A DNA stretch of 64,000 bases from positions 1 through 64,000 of the forward strand of contig CALFWW010000118.1 in assembly GCA_937928575.1 (NCBI GenBank), written 5' to 3'. The position numbers and the translations under genes are program-made. The DNA is from an uncultured Saprospiraceae bacterium. Its GTDB lineage: Bacteria > Bacteroidota > Bacteroidia > Chitinophagales > Saprospiraceae. The notes beneath the pieces were generated by a model. It was not told where the DNA came from. It worked only from the letters and a program-made list of their open reading frames with translations, and ran no database searches. Positions 54,973-64,000 of this stretch are shown piece after piece. Position 1 is the first letter of the stretch; every line of letters starts with the position of its first letter.

Positions 54973-55026
54973 GGAGCGATATCAAACAACCTAGTGCGAT
55001 AGCGCTAGGTTGTTTGATATCGCTCC
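54973..55026. repeat. Perfect 22-bp stem palindrome between convergent genes
   Basis: GGAGCGATATCAAACAAC plus CTAG (54973-54994) is exactly complementary to 55005-55026, with a 10-base spacer TGCGATAGCG. The arms are longer than a usual terminator and lie 46 bases past the one at 54893. No A/T tail follows, so it is not a typical terminator; it may be a mobile palindrome or structural element. Confidence 0.85.
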
Positions 55027-55109
55027 GTGTGTTTTGGCGCGTATTTTTGTGTCAAAAATCGTGACAAAACACTTATTCAGATTTAAACAACTAGCAGGAA
55101 AATTTAACT

Positions 55110-55982
55110 TCAAACACCACGTTTACGCTTCCATCTCCGATGTGACCAAAGCCAACTCTCAGGCCGCTCCTTTATAATCCTTTCCAATTCACTAGCATAT
55201 AATCGAGTCACCTCTTGCTCATTTAAATTGCCAGGATCATCCACCAATTTTTTAAAAGTAATTTCATACTGACCCCGGCCGACTCTTTTGATATCAGTAT
55301 TAAAAATTGGATAACCCGTTTTTTTGGCAATCTTATCCACACCATGTAAAAACGGTGTATCCTGATTAAGAAATTCAAACCAATGCGCATTTTGAACATC
55401 AGAAGGAGTTTGATCTGCAATGAAAACAAAAACAGTTGGATCGTTTTTTCTTTTAATGATGATGCGACCAGTCTGTGCCATACTCGTCAATTCTAACCCG
55501 AACTTTTTTCGTTTATTATTATAATAGGTGTCAACAAATTTATTATTCAGAGGTTTATAGACACCAATCACTTGTGCTTTAGTCCAAAAATTAAATGACA
55601 ATACGCCCCATTCCCAATTAGCGAGATGGCTGGCAACAACAATTGCGCTTTTACCTTTTTCAAATTCCTGATTCACGATGTCCACATTTAGATACTTAAA
55701 TCTTTTTTCAAGATTAGACTTTGACATGGATAGGCCTTTGATGCCTTCTAAAATGATGTCAGATAAATTTTTGTAAAACTTCTTTTGAATACGCTGAATC
55801 TCAACTTCACTTTTTTCAGGAAATGCGTTTTTAAGATTTGATTGGACAACCTTTCCTCTGTACTTAATAATGTCATGTAGCAAAAACGCAATCCCATCTG
55901 AAATCAGATAAATGATTTTCATCGGGATCAATGAAAACAGGAAGGCAAAAAATCTCAGAAAAAGGTATGCGATAAAATTCAT
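55110..55982 (-). CDS. Lysophospholipid/lipid A acyltransferase (LpxL/HtrB family)
   Basis: A 290-residue inner-membrane enzyme. The hydrophobic N-terminus (residues ~1-35) is a membrane anchor. ASHLANWEWG carries the HX4E catalytic motif (His119, Glu124); FVFIADQTPSD and RPESWLWSHRRWK are the substrate-binding region and conserved C-terminal motif. It adds an acyl chain to a lipid A precursor or a related lipid from acyl-ACP. The gene is single and convergent with the peroxidase gene across the large palindrome. Length is typical. Confidence 0.92.
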   Translation of the reverse strand: MNFIAYLFLRFFAFLFSLIPMKIIYLISDGIAFLLHDIIKYRGKVVQSNLKNAFPEKSEVEIQRIQKKFYKNLSDIILEGIKGLSMSKSNLEKRFKYLNVDIVNQEFEKGKSAIVVASHLANWEWGVLSFNFWTKAQVIGVYKPLNNKFVDTYYNNKRKKFGLELTSMAQTGRIIIKRKNDPTVFVFIADQTPSDVQNAHWFEFLNQDTPFLHGVDKIAKKTGYPIFNTDIKRVGRGQYEITFKKLVDDPGNLNEQEVTRLYASELERIIKERPESWLWSHRRWKRKRGV

Positions 55983-56001
55983 TCCAATCGTTCGTTCCCG
56001 A

Positions 56002-56009
56002 CAAATTTA
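56002..56009 (-). promoter_or_regulatory. -7 promoter element of the acyltransferase gene (TAAATTTG)
   Basis: TAAATTTG on the minus strand fits TAnnTTTG and lies 20 bases before the start codon. Confidence 0.45.
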
Positions 56010-56186
56010 GTTATTTGAAATTCTAAATGATATTTTTATAAGTACTTAATTAGAATTCAAATTGTACCTATAATTGCCATCTAATACAATGATATCGTAC
56101 AGGTCGAGTTCAGTTGGCAACCTAAATTAACCGAAGCGCAATTCCCCTAGGATTTCAATTATTCTATAAAAATGTTAACTTGAAAT

Positions 56187-57161
56187 ATGAATTCAAGAAG
56201 AAAATTTATCAAAAAAAGCACTATTACTACTTTTGGTTTACCGCTGATAGGATTGAATAAAAATGGATGTATGCAATCAGAGGTAGGGTTGGACAAAATA
56301 TTTCCTTCCGTTATTTCGACGTGGAATAATCGAAAGGCGAATGAAGCTGCTTGGAAATTTATAACTACTGGTGGAAGTGCATTGGATGCAGTAGAGCAAG
56401 GTGTCCGCGTACCAGAGGCGGATCCGGAAGATCAATCGGTGGGGTATGGTGGCCGACCAGATCGTAAAGGTATTGTTACATTAGATGCTTGCATTATGGA
56501 TTCAAATGGAAACGCGGGTTCTGTAAGTTTTCTACAAGGGATTAAGCATCCTATTTCAGTCGCCAGAAAAGTAATGGAAGATACGCCACATGTCATGCTT
56601 ACGGGAGCTGGTGCTACTCAATTTGCAATTGACAACGGTTTTGAACAAACGAATTTATTAACCGAAAAATCAAAACAAGAATTTGAGGAGTGGAAGAAAA
56701 CATCCAAGTATAAACCAGTCATCAATATTGAGCAACACGATACGATTGGAATGATTGCCATTGATCGGAAGGGGGATATCGCAGGAGCCTGCACTACAAG
56801 TGGATTGGCGTACAAAATGCATGGAAGAGTAGGGGACTCGCCAATTATCGGAGCAGGAATGTTTGTTGACAATGAAGTAGGTGGTGCAGCTGCTACGGGA
56901 ATGGGAGAAGCCGTTTTGAAATCGTTAGGTTCTTTTTTAGTAGTCGAATTAATGAGACAAGGCAGAACTCCCTTTGAAGCATGTAAAGAAGCAGTAATGC
57001 GAATCATTAATAAACAACAGTTTGAAGATATTCAGGTGGGGTATGTTGCGATTAACAAAAAAGGAGAACATGGTGCTTTTTCCATCCAGAAAGGTTTTAA
57101 TTATGTGATTACTCAAAATGAAGAGACACAACTTATTGATGGACAATTCTTTAGAAAATAA
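56187..57161 (+). CDS. Exported N4-(beta-N-acetylglucosaminyl)-L-asparaginase/isoaspartyl peptidase-like hydrolase
   Basis: A 324-residue Ntn-hydrolase. The N-terminus NSRRKFIKKSTITTFGLPLI is Tat-like. GGSALDAVEQGVRVPEADPE and GYGGRPDRKGIVTLDA are conserved near the active site; HDTIGMIAIDRKGDIAG holds the autocleavage Thr (residue 186), the N-terminal nucleophile after self-processing. GDSPIIGAGMFVDNEVGGAA is the glycine-rich binding loop. It removes N-linked sugars from Asn (glycosylasparaginase) or cleaves isoaspartyl bonds. Given the export signal, a role on external glycopeptides is plausible. Confidence 0.9.
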   Translation: MNSRRKFIKKSTITTFGLPLIGLNKNGCMQSEVGLDKIFPSVISTWNNRKANEAAWKFITTGGSALDAVEQGVRVPEADPEDQSVGYGGRPDRKGIVTLDACIMDSNGNAGSVSFLQGIKHPISVARKVMEDTPHVMLTGAGATQFAIDNGFEQTNLLTEKSKQEFEEWKKTSKYKPVINIEQHDTIGMIAIDRKGDIAGACTTSGLAYKMHGRVGDSPIIGAGMFVDNEVGGAAATGMGEAVLKSLGSFLVVELMRQGRTPFEACKEAVMRIINKQQFEDIQVGYVAINKKGEHGAFSIQKGFNYVITQNEETQLIDGQFFRK

Positions 57162-57210
57162 CTACCCTAGAAAATGTAGTATTTGCATATACAAAATCAA
57201 TATATTTTCT

Positions 57211-57218
57211 TATATTTG
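57211..57218 (+). promoter_or_regulatory. Possible promoter of the NarL-type regulator (TATATTTG)
   Basis: TATATTTG matches TAnnTTTG, 237 bases before the regulator's start. The 293-base gap 57162-57454 holds no gene. Confidence 0.35.
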
Positions 57219-57454
57219 ATCAACAAATTCCATGAACAGTACACATATGTTTACAAAGACTTCCCATTAACAAGTTTGGTGCATAGGTCACATGCATTTC
57301 CCTCGCATTGATCTGTTTCCACTCTTCAATTTTCCTGAACCGATTTCATTAGTTAGACGAAGCACTGCTTGGTAAGGTGGTTTTAAATCACTCTACATCG
57401 TTGGTGTGTACTTTATTTTTGTATTGTGGCATTGGATTTGTATAAAATACTAAT

Positions 57455-58210
57455 ATGTTTCAGGATAACAACAATATAAATAAAGACAGATTGAATACGT
57501 TAAGCAATTCAACAATTGAAAGCCAAGCTATTACAAATGATAGCGCGCTACAAATCGTAAAGGTCATCATCGCTGAGGATCATTTGCTTTTTATAGAAGG
57601 GCTAAAATCCGTACTAAAGCAATCGGAGAAATTTGATTTCGATATTACGAATATTGCAAATACAGGTCCTCAATTGGAGGAAATGTTGAAAACGACAGAT
57701 GCAGAATTATTGCTTCTTGACTTAAACATGCCTGATAAAGATGGCTTAAACGTATTGGCGGATATCAAAGGAAAATACAAAGACCTTAAGATACTCGCTT
57801 TGACAAATTACGACGAAGTCAAATTAGTCAAGTCAGCATTCAAATCTGGAGTTGACGGGTACATCCTCAAAAATATTGGTATTCACGATCTTCACAACGC
57901 AATAGATGTGGTGATGGATGGTAGAACTTATGTTGGAGAAGGTGTAGAATTAGTCAATAATGGGATCAAGCCATTGACACCGGAAATGAAAGCTTATCAA
58001 GATAAATTCTTGAAAAAGTACAATTTAACAAAAAGAGAAATGGAGATTCTGTCACTTATCGCACAAGCTTTGAGTAACAAGGAAATCGCAAGTGAATTAT
58101 ACATTAGCGACCAGACAGTAAGTGTCCATAGAAAAAATATCATGCGTAAATTAGGAGTAAGCAATGCTGCTGCCCTCATTAAAATCGCATATGAAAATGA
58201 TCTGATTTAG
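57455..58210 (+). CDS. NarL/LuxR-type response regulator
   Basis: A 251-residue cytosolic regulator. An unusual ~34-residue N-terminal extension rich in Asn and Ser precedes the receiver (~36-160), which has Glu41/Asp42 and the phospho-acceptor Asp89 in LLLDLNMPDKDG, and a Lys in YILKNIG. A LuxR-type helix-turn-helix (~190-250) reads LTKREMEILSLIAQALSNKE then ISDQTVSVHRKNIMRKLGVS. No kinase gene is next to it, so its partner must lie elsewhere. The giant adhesin genes downstream could be among its targets. Confidence 0.93.
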   Translation: MFQDNNNINKDRLNTLSNSTIESQAITNDSALQIVKVIIAEDHLLFIEGLKSVLKQSEKFDFDITNIANTGPQLEEMLKTTDAELLLLDLNMPDKDGLNVLADIKGKYKDLKILALTNYDEVKLVKSAFKSGVDGYILKNIGIHDLHNAIDVVMDGRTYVGEGVELVNNGIKPLTPEMKAYQDKFLKKYNLTKREMEILSLIAQALSNKEIASELYISDQTVSVHRKNIMRKLGVSNAAALIKIAYENDLI

Positions 58211-58350
58211 TCGGTCAGTTCTATTTAAAATCCACACGACTATAGCTTACCACATCAAACGGTTTTTAAAAGAGGATATATACTATTTGAAAAAATGGAT
58301 AGAAGGTAATTCTATTGTAGAATTTGCCCTTTTGAAGGATTAGAATGGTA

Positions 58351-58380
58351 TTGAGTTGAAATAATATTTTCGTATATTTG
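58351..58380 (+). promoter_or_regulatory. Promoter TTG-N19-TATATTTG
   Basis: TTG at 58351-58353 and TATATTTG at 58373-58380 are 19 bases apart, matching the Bacteroidota -33/-7 layout well. The next coding start is ~580 bases downstream. Confidence 0.5.
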
Positions 58381-58516
58381 TATTGACTAATATTAATATG
58401 AAAATATCGTTTCTACCCTAATTATGCTGGATTATGTTTCCTAAAGAGTGAAATCAATCAAGTTTGTCATGCTAATATTACCTCATATTTGGTATACATG
58501 GCATAATTAATTAGCG

Positions 58517-58524
58517 TATATTTG
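58517..58524 (+). promoter_or_regulatory. Second -7 element (TATATTTG)
   Basis: TATATTTG again, in the same CGTATATTTGT context as the first. A matching -33 element at the usual spacing was not found; TTTG lies 25 bases upstream. Confidence 0.35.
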
Positions 58525-58958
58525 TTTTAAATTATAACCGAAGTTCCCGAATTTTAGCGGAAACTCAGAACAAAACTTAATCCCAATTGCTTTTAATTTG
58601 AGATAGAAAAAATCCCGTGAGCATTATCAACGCGATCCCTAAAGATTGCATCTTGTCTCCCACAATTTCCATGATCTGGATTTTTTTTACTTTATCTTAT
58701 CAGCTGTGTATTTTTTTACGTAATCCTGAACACTCAGTAAACTTAATCTCGTGTATTGCTACTGATACGTCTTACTAAGTATCAAATTATAACTTACCTA
58801 GCTACACTTTATATCAAAATTAACCGCCGAGATTAATTATCCTATCTAGTATTCCCATAGGAAAAATTTTACGTTCAGGTCAGTTCAAAAGGGTTATTTA
58901 CAAATTCTTAAAGAAATTAGTATGTCTGGTTTTCAGACTGATTAATCATTTGATTAAA

Positions 58959-59744
58959 ATGAATAGTATGATTAAATACTTACAGTGTATATTTTGTTAT
59001 CTAATCGCTTGTGGTACTGTGGTAGCACAACCGACTTTTACGACCTCATCAGTTGATGCTGCTCCAGGAGAAGTGTTTACCATTCAAGTTTCAGCCGAAA
59101 ATTTGGTAAATATTGTATCCATGCAATTTTCACTTGACTGGGATCCAGATGTGGTCTCTTTCCAAGAAGTGAAAGATTTTGCGATTCCAGATCTCGGTTC
59201 AGGAAATTTTGGAGCGCAAGAAGCAGATCAAGGAAGACTAGGCATGAATTGGTTTGACAATTCTTCTTCCGTCGGTATCACACATACTTCAACTGATCTT
59301 TTCAAAGTCGAGTTTAGAGCCAACGAACAAATTGTTCAAGCAAGTACCGCCGTTTCATTTTCAGGCGCACCTGTTGCAATTGAAGTGGCAGATACTTCTT
59401 TTATGGACATCGGAATGATTCCAGTAAATGGTGTAATCACGGTGTTAGATCCTAATAATTTGACCAATCTCGATAAAGCGCCAATTACAATCGGCCAAAA
59501 TATTCCCAATCCTTTTTGCGAAGATACTTTCATCCCTGTTGAAGTAACAGAAAGCAATGATTTAAAAATAGAAATTATAAATCTTACCGGTGCTCAAATT
59601 TATGAGCATACGGAATTTATTCATCCCGGACTACATAAAATCAATATTCCCGGAGATATTTTTCCAGCCAATGGAACCTATCTATGTTCTGTATTGATTG
59701 GAGAAAAGAAAGTAGCTAAAAAGTTATTTTATAATGGTAAATAA
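58959..59744 (+). CDS. Cohesin-domain protein with T9SS sorting domain
   Basis: About 261 residues from the ATG at 58959; ATG 58968 is also possible, and a TTG at 58950 only adds three residues. A signal peptide ends GTVVAQ. Residues ~25-165 form a cohesin domain (VSAENLVNIVSMQFSLDWDP, then VVSFQEV...). The last ~85 residues (NIPNPFCEDTF to the end) are a T9SS type A sorting domain. It is 31 bases before the giant gene, whose repeats contain the same VNIVSMQFxLxxDP-type words, so both are probably co-transcribed. Confidence 0.85.
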   Translation: MNSMIKYLQCIFCYLIACGTVVAQPTFTTSSVDAAPGEVFTIQVSAENLVNIVSMQFSLDWDPDVVSFQEVKDFAIPDLGSGNFGAQEADQGRLGMNWFDNSSSVGITHTSTDLFKVEFRANEQIVQASTAVSFSGAPVAIEVADTSFMDIGMIPVNGVITVLDPNNLTNLDKAPITIGQNIPNPFCEDTFIPVEVTESNDLKIEIINLTGAQIYEHTEFIHPGLHKINIPGDIFPANGTYLCSVLIGEKKVAKKLFYNGK

Positions 59745-59775
59745 TATTTTTTCACATCCCACATTCCATGGACAA

Positions 59776-62700
59776 ATGAAAAAGCTAATAACACTTATGT
59801 TTTTGGGTTGCTTTGCAGCGACAACGATGTTTGGACAACTGACCATATCAACATCGTTTCCCAACCCAGCACCCGGAGCCACTGCAACCGTCGACTTTAC
59901 AGTGACTGGATTTACAGATATTGTAAGTTCGCAGTTTACGCTCAATTATGATCCTGCAGTTTTGCAGTACAGTTCAATCAGTTACACCAATCCAGCTTTT
60001 AATGGATTGAATGCTGCCGCTTTTGGGGCACCCCCGAATACTTCACCAGGGACGATTACGTTTTCTTGGTTTGATAATTCTTTGTCGGGAGTTACCGTTG
60101 CGGATGGCACATTGATGTTTTCAATAGACTTTGTTGCTATAGGTAGCAATGGTTCTAGCTCTGCTATTACTTTTGGAAACTCACCAACACCAATTGAATT
60201 TAGTGACAACAATTTCCAAACATTACCTCCTGGTGATTTTACACTCATCGATGGAAACGTTCCAGTAGGTACAGGTGGAAATAATAATGGCCCACTGAGT
60301 ACTGCATTCAATTGTCCTTCCGGCGCAACTGGCGACAACATTTGTGTCGATGTAGCAGTATCCGATTTCGATTTAATTCAAGGATTTCAATACACGATAT
60401 CCTACGATCCTTCTGTTTTACAGTTTACGGGAGCATCTGGTTTTAATTTGGTCGATCTATCTACTGGAAACTTTGGTGATGTAAGTCCTGGAGTTTTGAC
60501 CGTATCCTGGAATGATGTCTCTTCCGGATCTGGTGTTACAGTTGCTGATGGAACTGTTATTTTTCAAATTTGCTTCAATGTTGTTGGAGCAGGAGGAACA
60601 AGTAGTTCTATCAGTGTGACGAGTTCGCCAACAGCTGCGGAAGCCTACAATGCAGGTTCTCCAGGAACCAATATTGGATTAAATGGTACACCTTGTACCT
60701 TCACTACCTCTGGTACTGGCGGAAGTGCATTATCCGTCCAAGCTGGTTCTGTTACAGGTCAACCAGGATCTTTAGTCTGTGTACCTTATACAGTGACTAA
60801 TTTTAATGACATTGTAAGTATGCAGTATGTTATGAACTATGACAATACTGTTTTATCATTCAATTCAATTTCTAATATCAATCCTAGTATCAATGGGCTT
60901 TCTTCAAGTTCTTTCAATAGTGCGACTCCTGGTACCATCAATTTTAGTTGGTTCGACAACACTATTATGGGAGTTACGGTACCTGATGGAACCGTCATAT
61001 ATGAAGTTTGCTATGATATTATCGGTTCTCTCGGACAATCAAGTACCCTTAGTTATTCTGGATTGATAGAAGCTTCACAAAATCAAAATGGTTCAACCAA
61101 CACAGTTCCATTAACAACATTACCAGGAAATGTAAGTGTTGTTGGAGCTCCTGGAGCGAACTTTACAATAGATGCAGATGAAGTAAATAGTGATGGCGCA
61201 ACAAACGTATGTGTTCCAGTAACTGTTTTAAATTTTTCTCAAATTGTAAGTATGCAATTTGATATTACCTATGATGCAACCCACTTGGATTTTACGGGAC
61301 CAGGAAATTTAACTTTAACCGGATTACAGACCAATAATTTTAATGAAACAAATGACGGGAATATTAGACTATCATGGGTAACACCTAATATCGCTGCAGG
61401 GGAAACATTACCTAACGGTACAGCTATATTTGAATTATGTTTTGACAAATTGGGTACGACTGGCTCAAGTAGCGTAATCAGCTACAATATGAATGCAGTC
61501 AATGAAATTTCAGATGTCAATGGAGAAGTTACATTGAAGGATTTCCTAGATGGTAGTGTTACTTGTACAACGGGTGCGCAACCATTAGATGTCACTTCAA
61601 TTGCACCAGTAGTTACACAAATTGATTGTAACGGAAATACTAATGGAGCAATCGATGTATCGACGCAAGGTGGAGTTGCACCCATTACTTACTCATGGGA
61701 TGATCCAGCTGGTTCAACAACAGAAGATTTGACCAACTTAGGTCCTGGAACTTATACCTTGACAGCAATGGATGCAAATGGAGCTACGGCTTCAACAAAT
61801 GCCATTACCATTAATGCCGCACCAAGTGCAATTACTGCAACCAATATGGTGACAGATGAAACAGCTGCTGGAGCAAATGATGGAGCCATTGATTTGACAC
61901 CATCAGGAGGAACACCTGGATACACATTCCTTTGGGACGATCCGGCTGGTTCAACAACAGAAGATATTTCAGGATTAGTACCTGGTGATTACAATGTTAC
62001 AATAACAGATGCTAATATGTGTACCATGACGGTGGGACCATTTACAGTTGCAGCTTTCATGGCACCTTTAACGATTACAGATAACGCTTCAAGTGTGGTT
62101 GATGTAGTTTGTTTTGGAGAAGCAACTGGTTCAATTACAGTTGCAGTTTCTGGAGGAACAGAACCATATACATATGCTTGGAGTAATGGTCAAAATGGTA
62201 CAACTGCCAATCCAATATTGAATTTAGGAGCTGGTACTTATAATGTTACAATAACAGATAGTAGCACACCACAACAGAGTGCTTCTAGCTCTTTTGTTAT
62301 AAATGAAATAGCAACTGCAGCATTGGACTGTTCAGTTGCAATTATCACCGATGCTATGGGAGGCAACAACGGTGCAGTCGACTTAGTACCATCAGGAGGA
62401 ACGGCTCCATATACTTTCATGTGGAGTAATAATCAAACAACAGAGGACATTTCATCACTTGCAGCGGGACTTTACAATGTTACCGTCACAGATGATAATG
62501 GTTGTCAACAGTTCTGCTCTCATACGGTTAACCAAGCGACGGATCCATTAGAGATTGATGAAACTCAATCTACAGTTACGGATGCAGCTTGTGCAGGGAT
62601 AAACAGTGGTTCCATAAATGTGGTTGTAACCGGTGGTTGCACACCATATATATACGCTTGGAGTAATGGAATGTCCACTCAAAATATTGCAGCTCTAAAT

Positions 62701-64000
62701 GCTGGAGATTACATACTGACGGTAACAGATGATTGTGGAGATACGGATCAAGCAACTTTCACAGTGGGTGAACCAACTACGGCTGTTTCAGTTGCTATTG
62801 TATCATTTAATGATGAATCTGCTCCAGGTGCAAATGATGGAAGTATTACAGCAAGTGCTGCAGGTGGTACATCACCACATACTTATGTATGGAGTAATGG
62901 TGCAACCACTCCGGTTATCAGTGGATTAACAGGAGGTACGTATTGTGTCACGGTTACAGATGCAACAGGTGTATGTAATGCGGATATTTGTCAAACGGTT
63001 AACACCGTAGTTCCGAATCCAATGGTTTTGGATTTTACAATATCTGATCCTGCATGTGATGGTGGGACTGGTGGAATTGGAGTGACGGTTACAGGTGGTA
63101 CACCGATGTACACCTATACGTGGAGTGATGGACTTTTCCCTGGGCCAAATGTAAGTGCACCAGCAGGAACATATTCCGTTACAGTAGAAGATGCGAATGG
63201 AGTACAAGCGTTTGGGAATGCTACACTTACAGCACCATCAGCAATTGTACTAAATGGAATTGCTATGAGTTCGGGTGGCAACGATGGATCTATAGATTTA
63301 ACAATAACAGGTGGTAATCCAGCATACTCGACTTCTTGGACAGGGCCAAATAATTTCACCGCAACCACAGAAGATATTTCAAATTTAGCACCTGGTCAGT
63401 ATTGTGTAGAAACAATGGATGCCAATGGATGTACGGCAAATGCTTGTTATAATGTTGGTACAACTTCAAATCCTCCAATACTAACGGGTGGACCAAACAA
63501 CAATGGTTTAGTGGGTACCAACTTGACTTGTAATGGAGACAACACTGGAGCAATTGATTTGACAGTATCTGGTGGAGTTGGAGATTTAGAATACTTATGG
63601 TCACCGAGTGGCTTGACAACTCAAGATATTAGTGGACTTGCAGCTGGGACTTACACAGTTGTTGTTACAGATCAGAATAATGATTCTGCAACGGCTACAA
63701 TAACACTATCGGAACCATCAGCAATCAACACTACAGGTATGTTGACTCCAGAAATGGCTGGTAGTGATGGTGCAATTGATATCGACGTAACAGGCGGAAG
63801 TGGAATAGGCTATACCTATTCTTGGACAGGTCTAGGTGGCTTCACAGCAAGTACACAAGATATTTCAGGATTGGTTGCAGGTCAATACATTGTCAATATT
63901 CAAGATAGTAATGGATGTACTGCAGTTGGTATCTACACAGTGATGCAATCATCAAATGCTGCACCGACGGTAGCAATAGCTAACATGATACCTGCAGATT
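59776..64000 (+). CDS. Giant surface adhesin with four cohesin-like domains and at least ten SprB repeats (3' end beyond window)
   Basis: The ORF starts with ATG at 59776 (MKKLITLMFLGCFAATTMFG, a signal peptide) and stays open for the remaining 1408 codons. The first ~600 residues hold four cohesin-like domains of ~140 residues (FTDIVSSQFTLNYDP, LIQGFQYTISYDP, FNDIVSMQYVMNYDN, FSQIVSMQFDITYDA). From about 61580 on come ten SprB repeats. Each is 75-85 residues with a GGTxPYTYxWSNG core, a DISxLxAGTYxVTVTDxNG end and DCNG/C-type starts. SprB proteins are gliding/adhesion surface filaments moved by the T9SS/gliding machinery in Flavobacteria; here adhesion is likely. A T9SS domain would be expected at the missing end. 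Confidence 0.9.
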   Translation, partial: MKKLITLMFLGCFAATTMFGQLTISTSFPNPAPGATATVDFTVTGFTDIVSSQFTLNYDPAVLQYSSISYTNPAFNGLNAAAFGAPPNTSPGTITFSWFDNSLSGVTVADGTLMFSIDFVAIGSNGSSSAITFGNSPTPIEFSDNNFQTLPPGDFTLIDGNVPVGTGGNNNGPLSTAFNCPSGATGDNICVDVAVSDFDLIQGFQYTISYDPSVLQFTGASGFNLVDLSTGNFGDVSPGVLTVSWNDVSSGSGVTVADGTVIFQICFNVVGAGGTSSSISVTSSPTAAEAYNAGSPGTNIGLNGTPCTFTTSGTGGSALSVQAGSVTGQPGSLVCVPYTVTNFNDIVSMQYVMNYDNTVLSFNSISNINPSINGLSSSSFNSATPGTINFSWFDNTIMGVTVPDGTVIYEVCYDIIGSLGQSSTLSYSGLIEASQNQNGSTNTVPLTTLPGNVSVVGAPGANFTIDADEVNSDGATNVCVPVTVLNFSQIVSMQFDITYDATHLDFTGPGNLTLTGLQTNNFNETNDGNIRLSWVTPNIAAGETLPNGTAIFELCFDKLGTTGSSSVISYNMNAVNEISDVNGEVTLKDFLDGSVTCTTGAQPLDVTSIAPVVTQIDCNGNTNGAIDVSTQGGVAPITYSWDDPAGSTTEDLTNLGPGTYTLTAMDANGATASTNAITINAAPSAITATNMVTDETAAGANDGAIDLTPSGGTPGYTFLWDDPAGSTTEDISGLVPGDYNVTITDANMCTMTVGPFTVAAFMAPLTITDNASSVVDVVCFGEATGSITVAVSGGTEPYTYAWSNGQNGTTANPILNLGAGTYNVTITDSSTPQQSASSSFVINEIATAALDCSVAIITDAMGGNNGAVDLVPSGGTAPYTFMWSNNQTTEDISSLAAGLYNVTVTDDNGCQQFCSHTVNQATDPLEIDETQSTVTDAACAGINSGSINVVVTGGCTPYIYAWSNGMSTQNIAALNAGDYILTVTDDCGDTDQATFTVGEPTTAVSVAIVSFNDESAPGANDGSITASAAGGTSPHTYVWSNGATTPVISGLTGGTYCVTVTDATGVCNADICQTVNTVVPNPMVLDFTISDPACDGGTGGIGVTVTGGTPMYTYTWSDGLFPGPNVSAPAGTYSVTVEDANGVQAFGNATLTAPSAIVLNGIAMSSGGNDGSIDLTITGGNPAYSTSWTGPNNFTATTEDISNLAPGQYCVETMDANGCTANACYNVGTTSNPPILTGGPNNNGLVGTNLTCNGDNTGAIDLTVSGGVGDLEYLWSPSGLTTQDISGLAAGTYTVVVTDQNNDSATATITLSEPSAINTTGMLTPEMAGSDGAIDIDVTGGSGIGYTYSWTGLGGFTASTQDISGLVAGQYIVNIQDSNGCTAVGIYTVMQSSNAAPTVAIANMIPAD

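Larger units (their letters stand above)
58211..58958 (+). other. Long intergenic region with two Bacteroidota-type promoter motifs
   Basis: About 750 bases with no convincing gene on either strand. Two copies of CGTATATTTGT occur: TATATTTG at 58373-58380 and at 58517-58524. No strong hairpin terminator is seen. A small RNA or long regulated leader for the cohesin/SprB operon is possible. Confidence 0.45.

Noticed and set aside
59724-63619. Many minus-strand open frames across the SprB-repeat gene
   Set aside because: They are shadows of one long plus-strand frame from 59776, which is not closed within the window.

Overview
The window looks like a chromosome segment from a Bacteroidota bacterium, most likely a Saprospiria/Saprospiraceae-type marine or wastewater organism (taxonomy is inferred). 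The DNA is AT-rich. Many secreted proteins end in a type IX secretion (T9SS) sorting domain with the PNP/PNPF start. There are HYR-like, cohesin-like, dockerin-like and SprB repeats and many lipoproteins. Several promoters match the Bacteroidota -7 consensus TAnnTTTG.

Layout. 0-8.4 kb: a giant HYR-repeat T9SS protein and a small membrane/lipoprotein cluster. 8.5-12.4 kb: Gfo/Idh/MocA oxidoreductase, lipoprotein, polyprenyl-phosphate sugar transferase and TerB-like protein, probably one operon for surface polysaccharide. 12.6-17 kb: thiolase, a REP-associated tyrosine transposase (RAYT) with its palindromic repeats, PQQ-type sugar dehydrogenase and peroxiredoxin. 17-22.4 kb: M14 carboxypeptidase, a large imperfect palindrome, a DUF3179 lipoprotein with an outer-membrane protein, and a decayed YdeI-like gene. 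22.4-24.2 kb: DegT aminotransferase coupled to a second sugar transferase.

24.4-25.2 kb holds the most striking locus. An initiator tRNA(fMet) gene is interrupted in its anticodon loop, just after U33, by a 672-bp group I intron. The P, Q, R and S core elements can all be read. The intron carries a homing endonuclease gene of the I-Ssp6803I (PD-(D/E)XK) type, which has a one-base frameshift near its start. The last 23 bases of this tRNA gene recur at 37.37 kb, followed by another terminator. The 12.2 kb between the copies may therefore be an island integrated at the tRNA 3' end. It carries a LytTR regulator, a Y_Y_Y/His_kinase sensor, an OmpA-family protein and a run of lipoproteins, but no recognisable integrase.

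37.6-55 kb: a TPR-CHAT protease-like protein, a multidomain metzincin with P-domain and T9SS tail, two very large outer-membrane/repeat proteins, and a heme peroxidase that shares its dockerin-cohesin-T9SS tail with the first gene of the window. 55-64 kb: a lipid A-type acyltransferase, a glycosylasparaginase-like hydrolase, a NarL-type regulator, a small cohesin-T9SS protein, and a giant cohesin/SprB-repeat adhesin that runs off the end.

The common theme is cell-surface and secreted machinery. Small non-coding mobile repeats (a MITE-like element in two copies, REP units, and long palindromes between convergent genes) are scattered through it.
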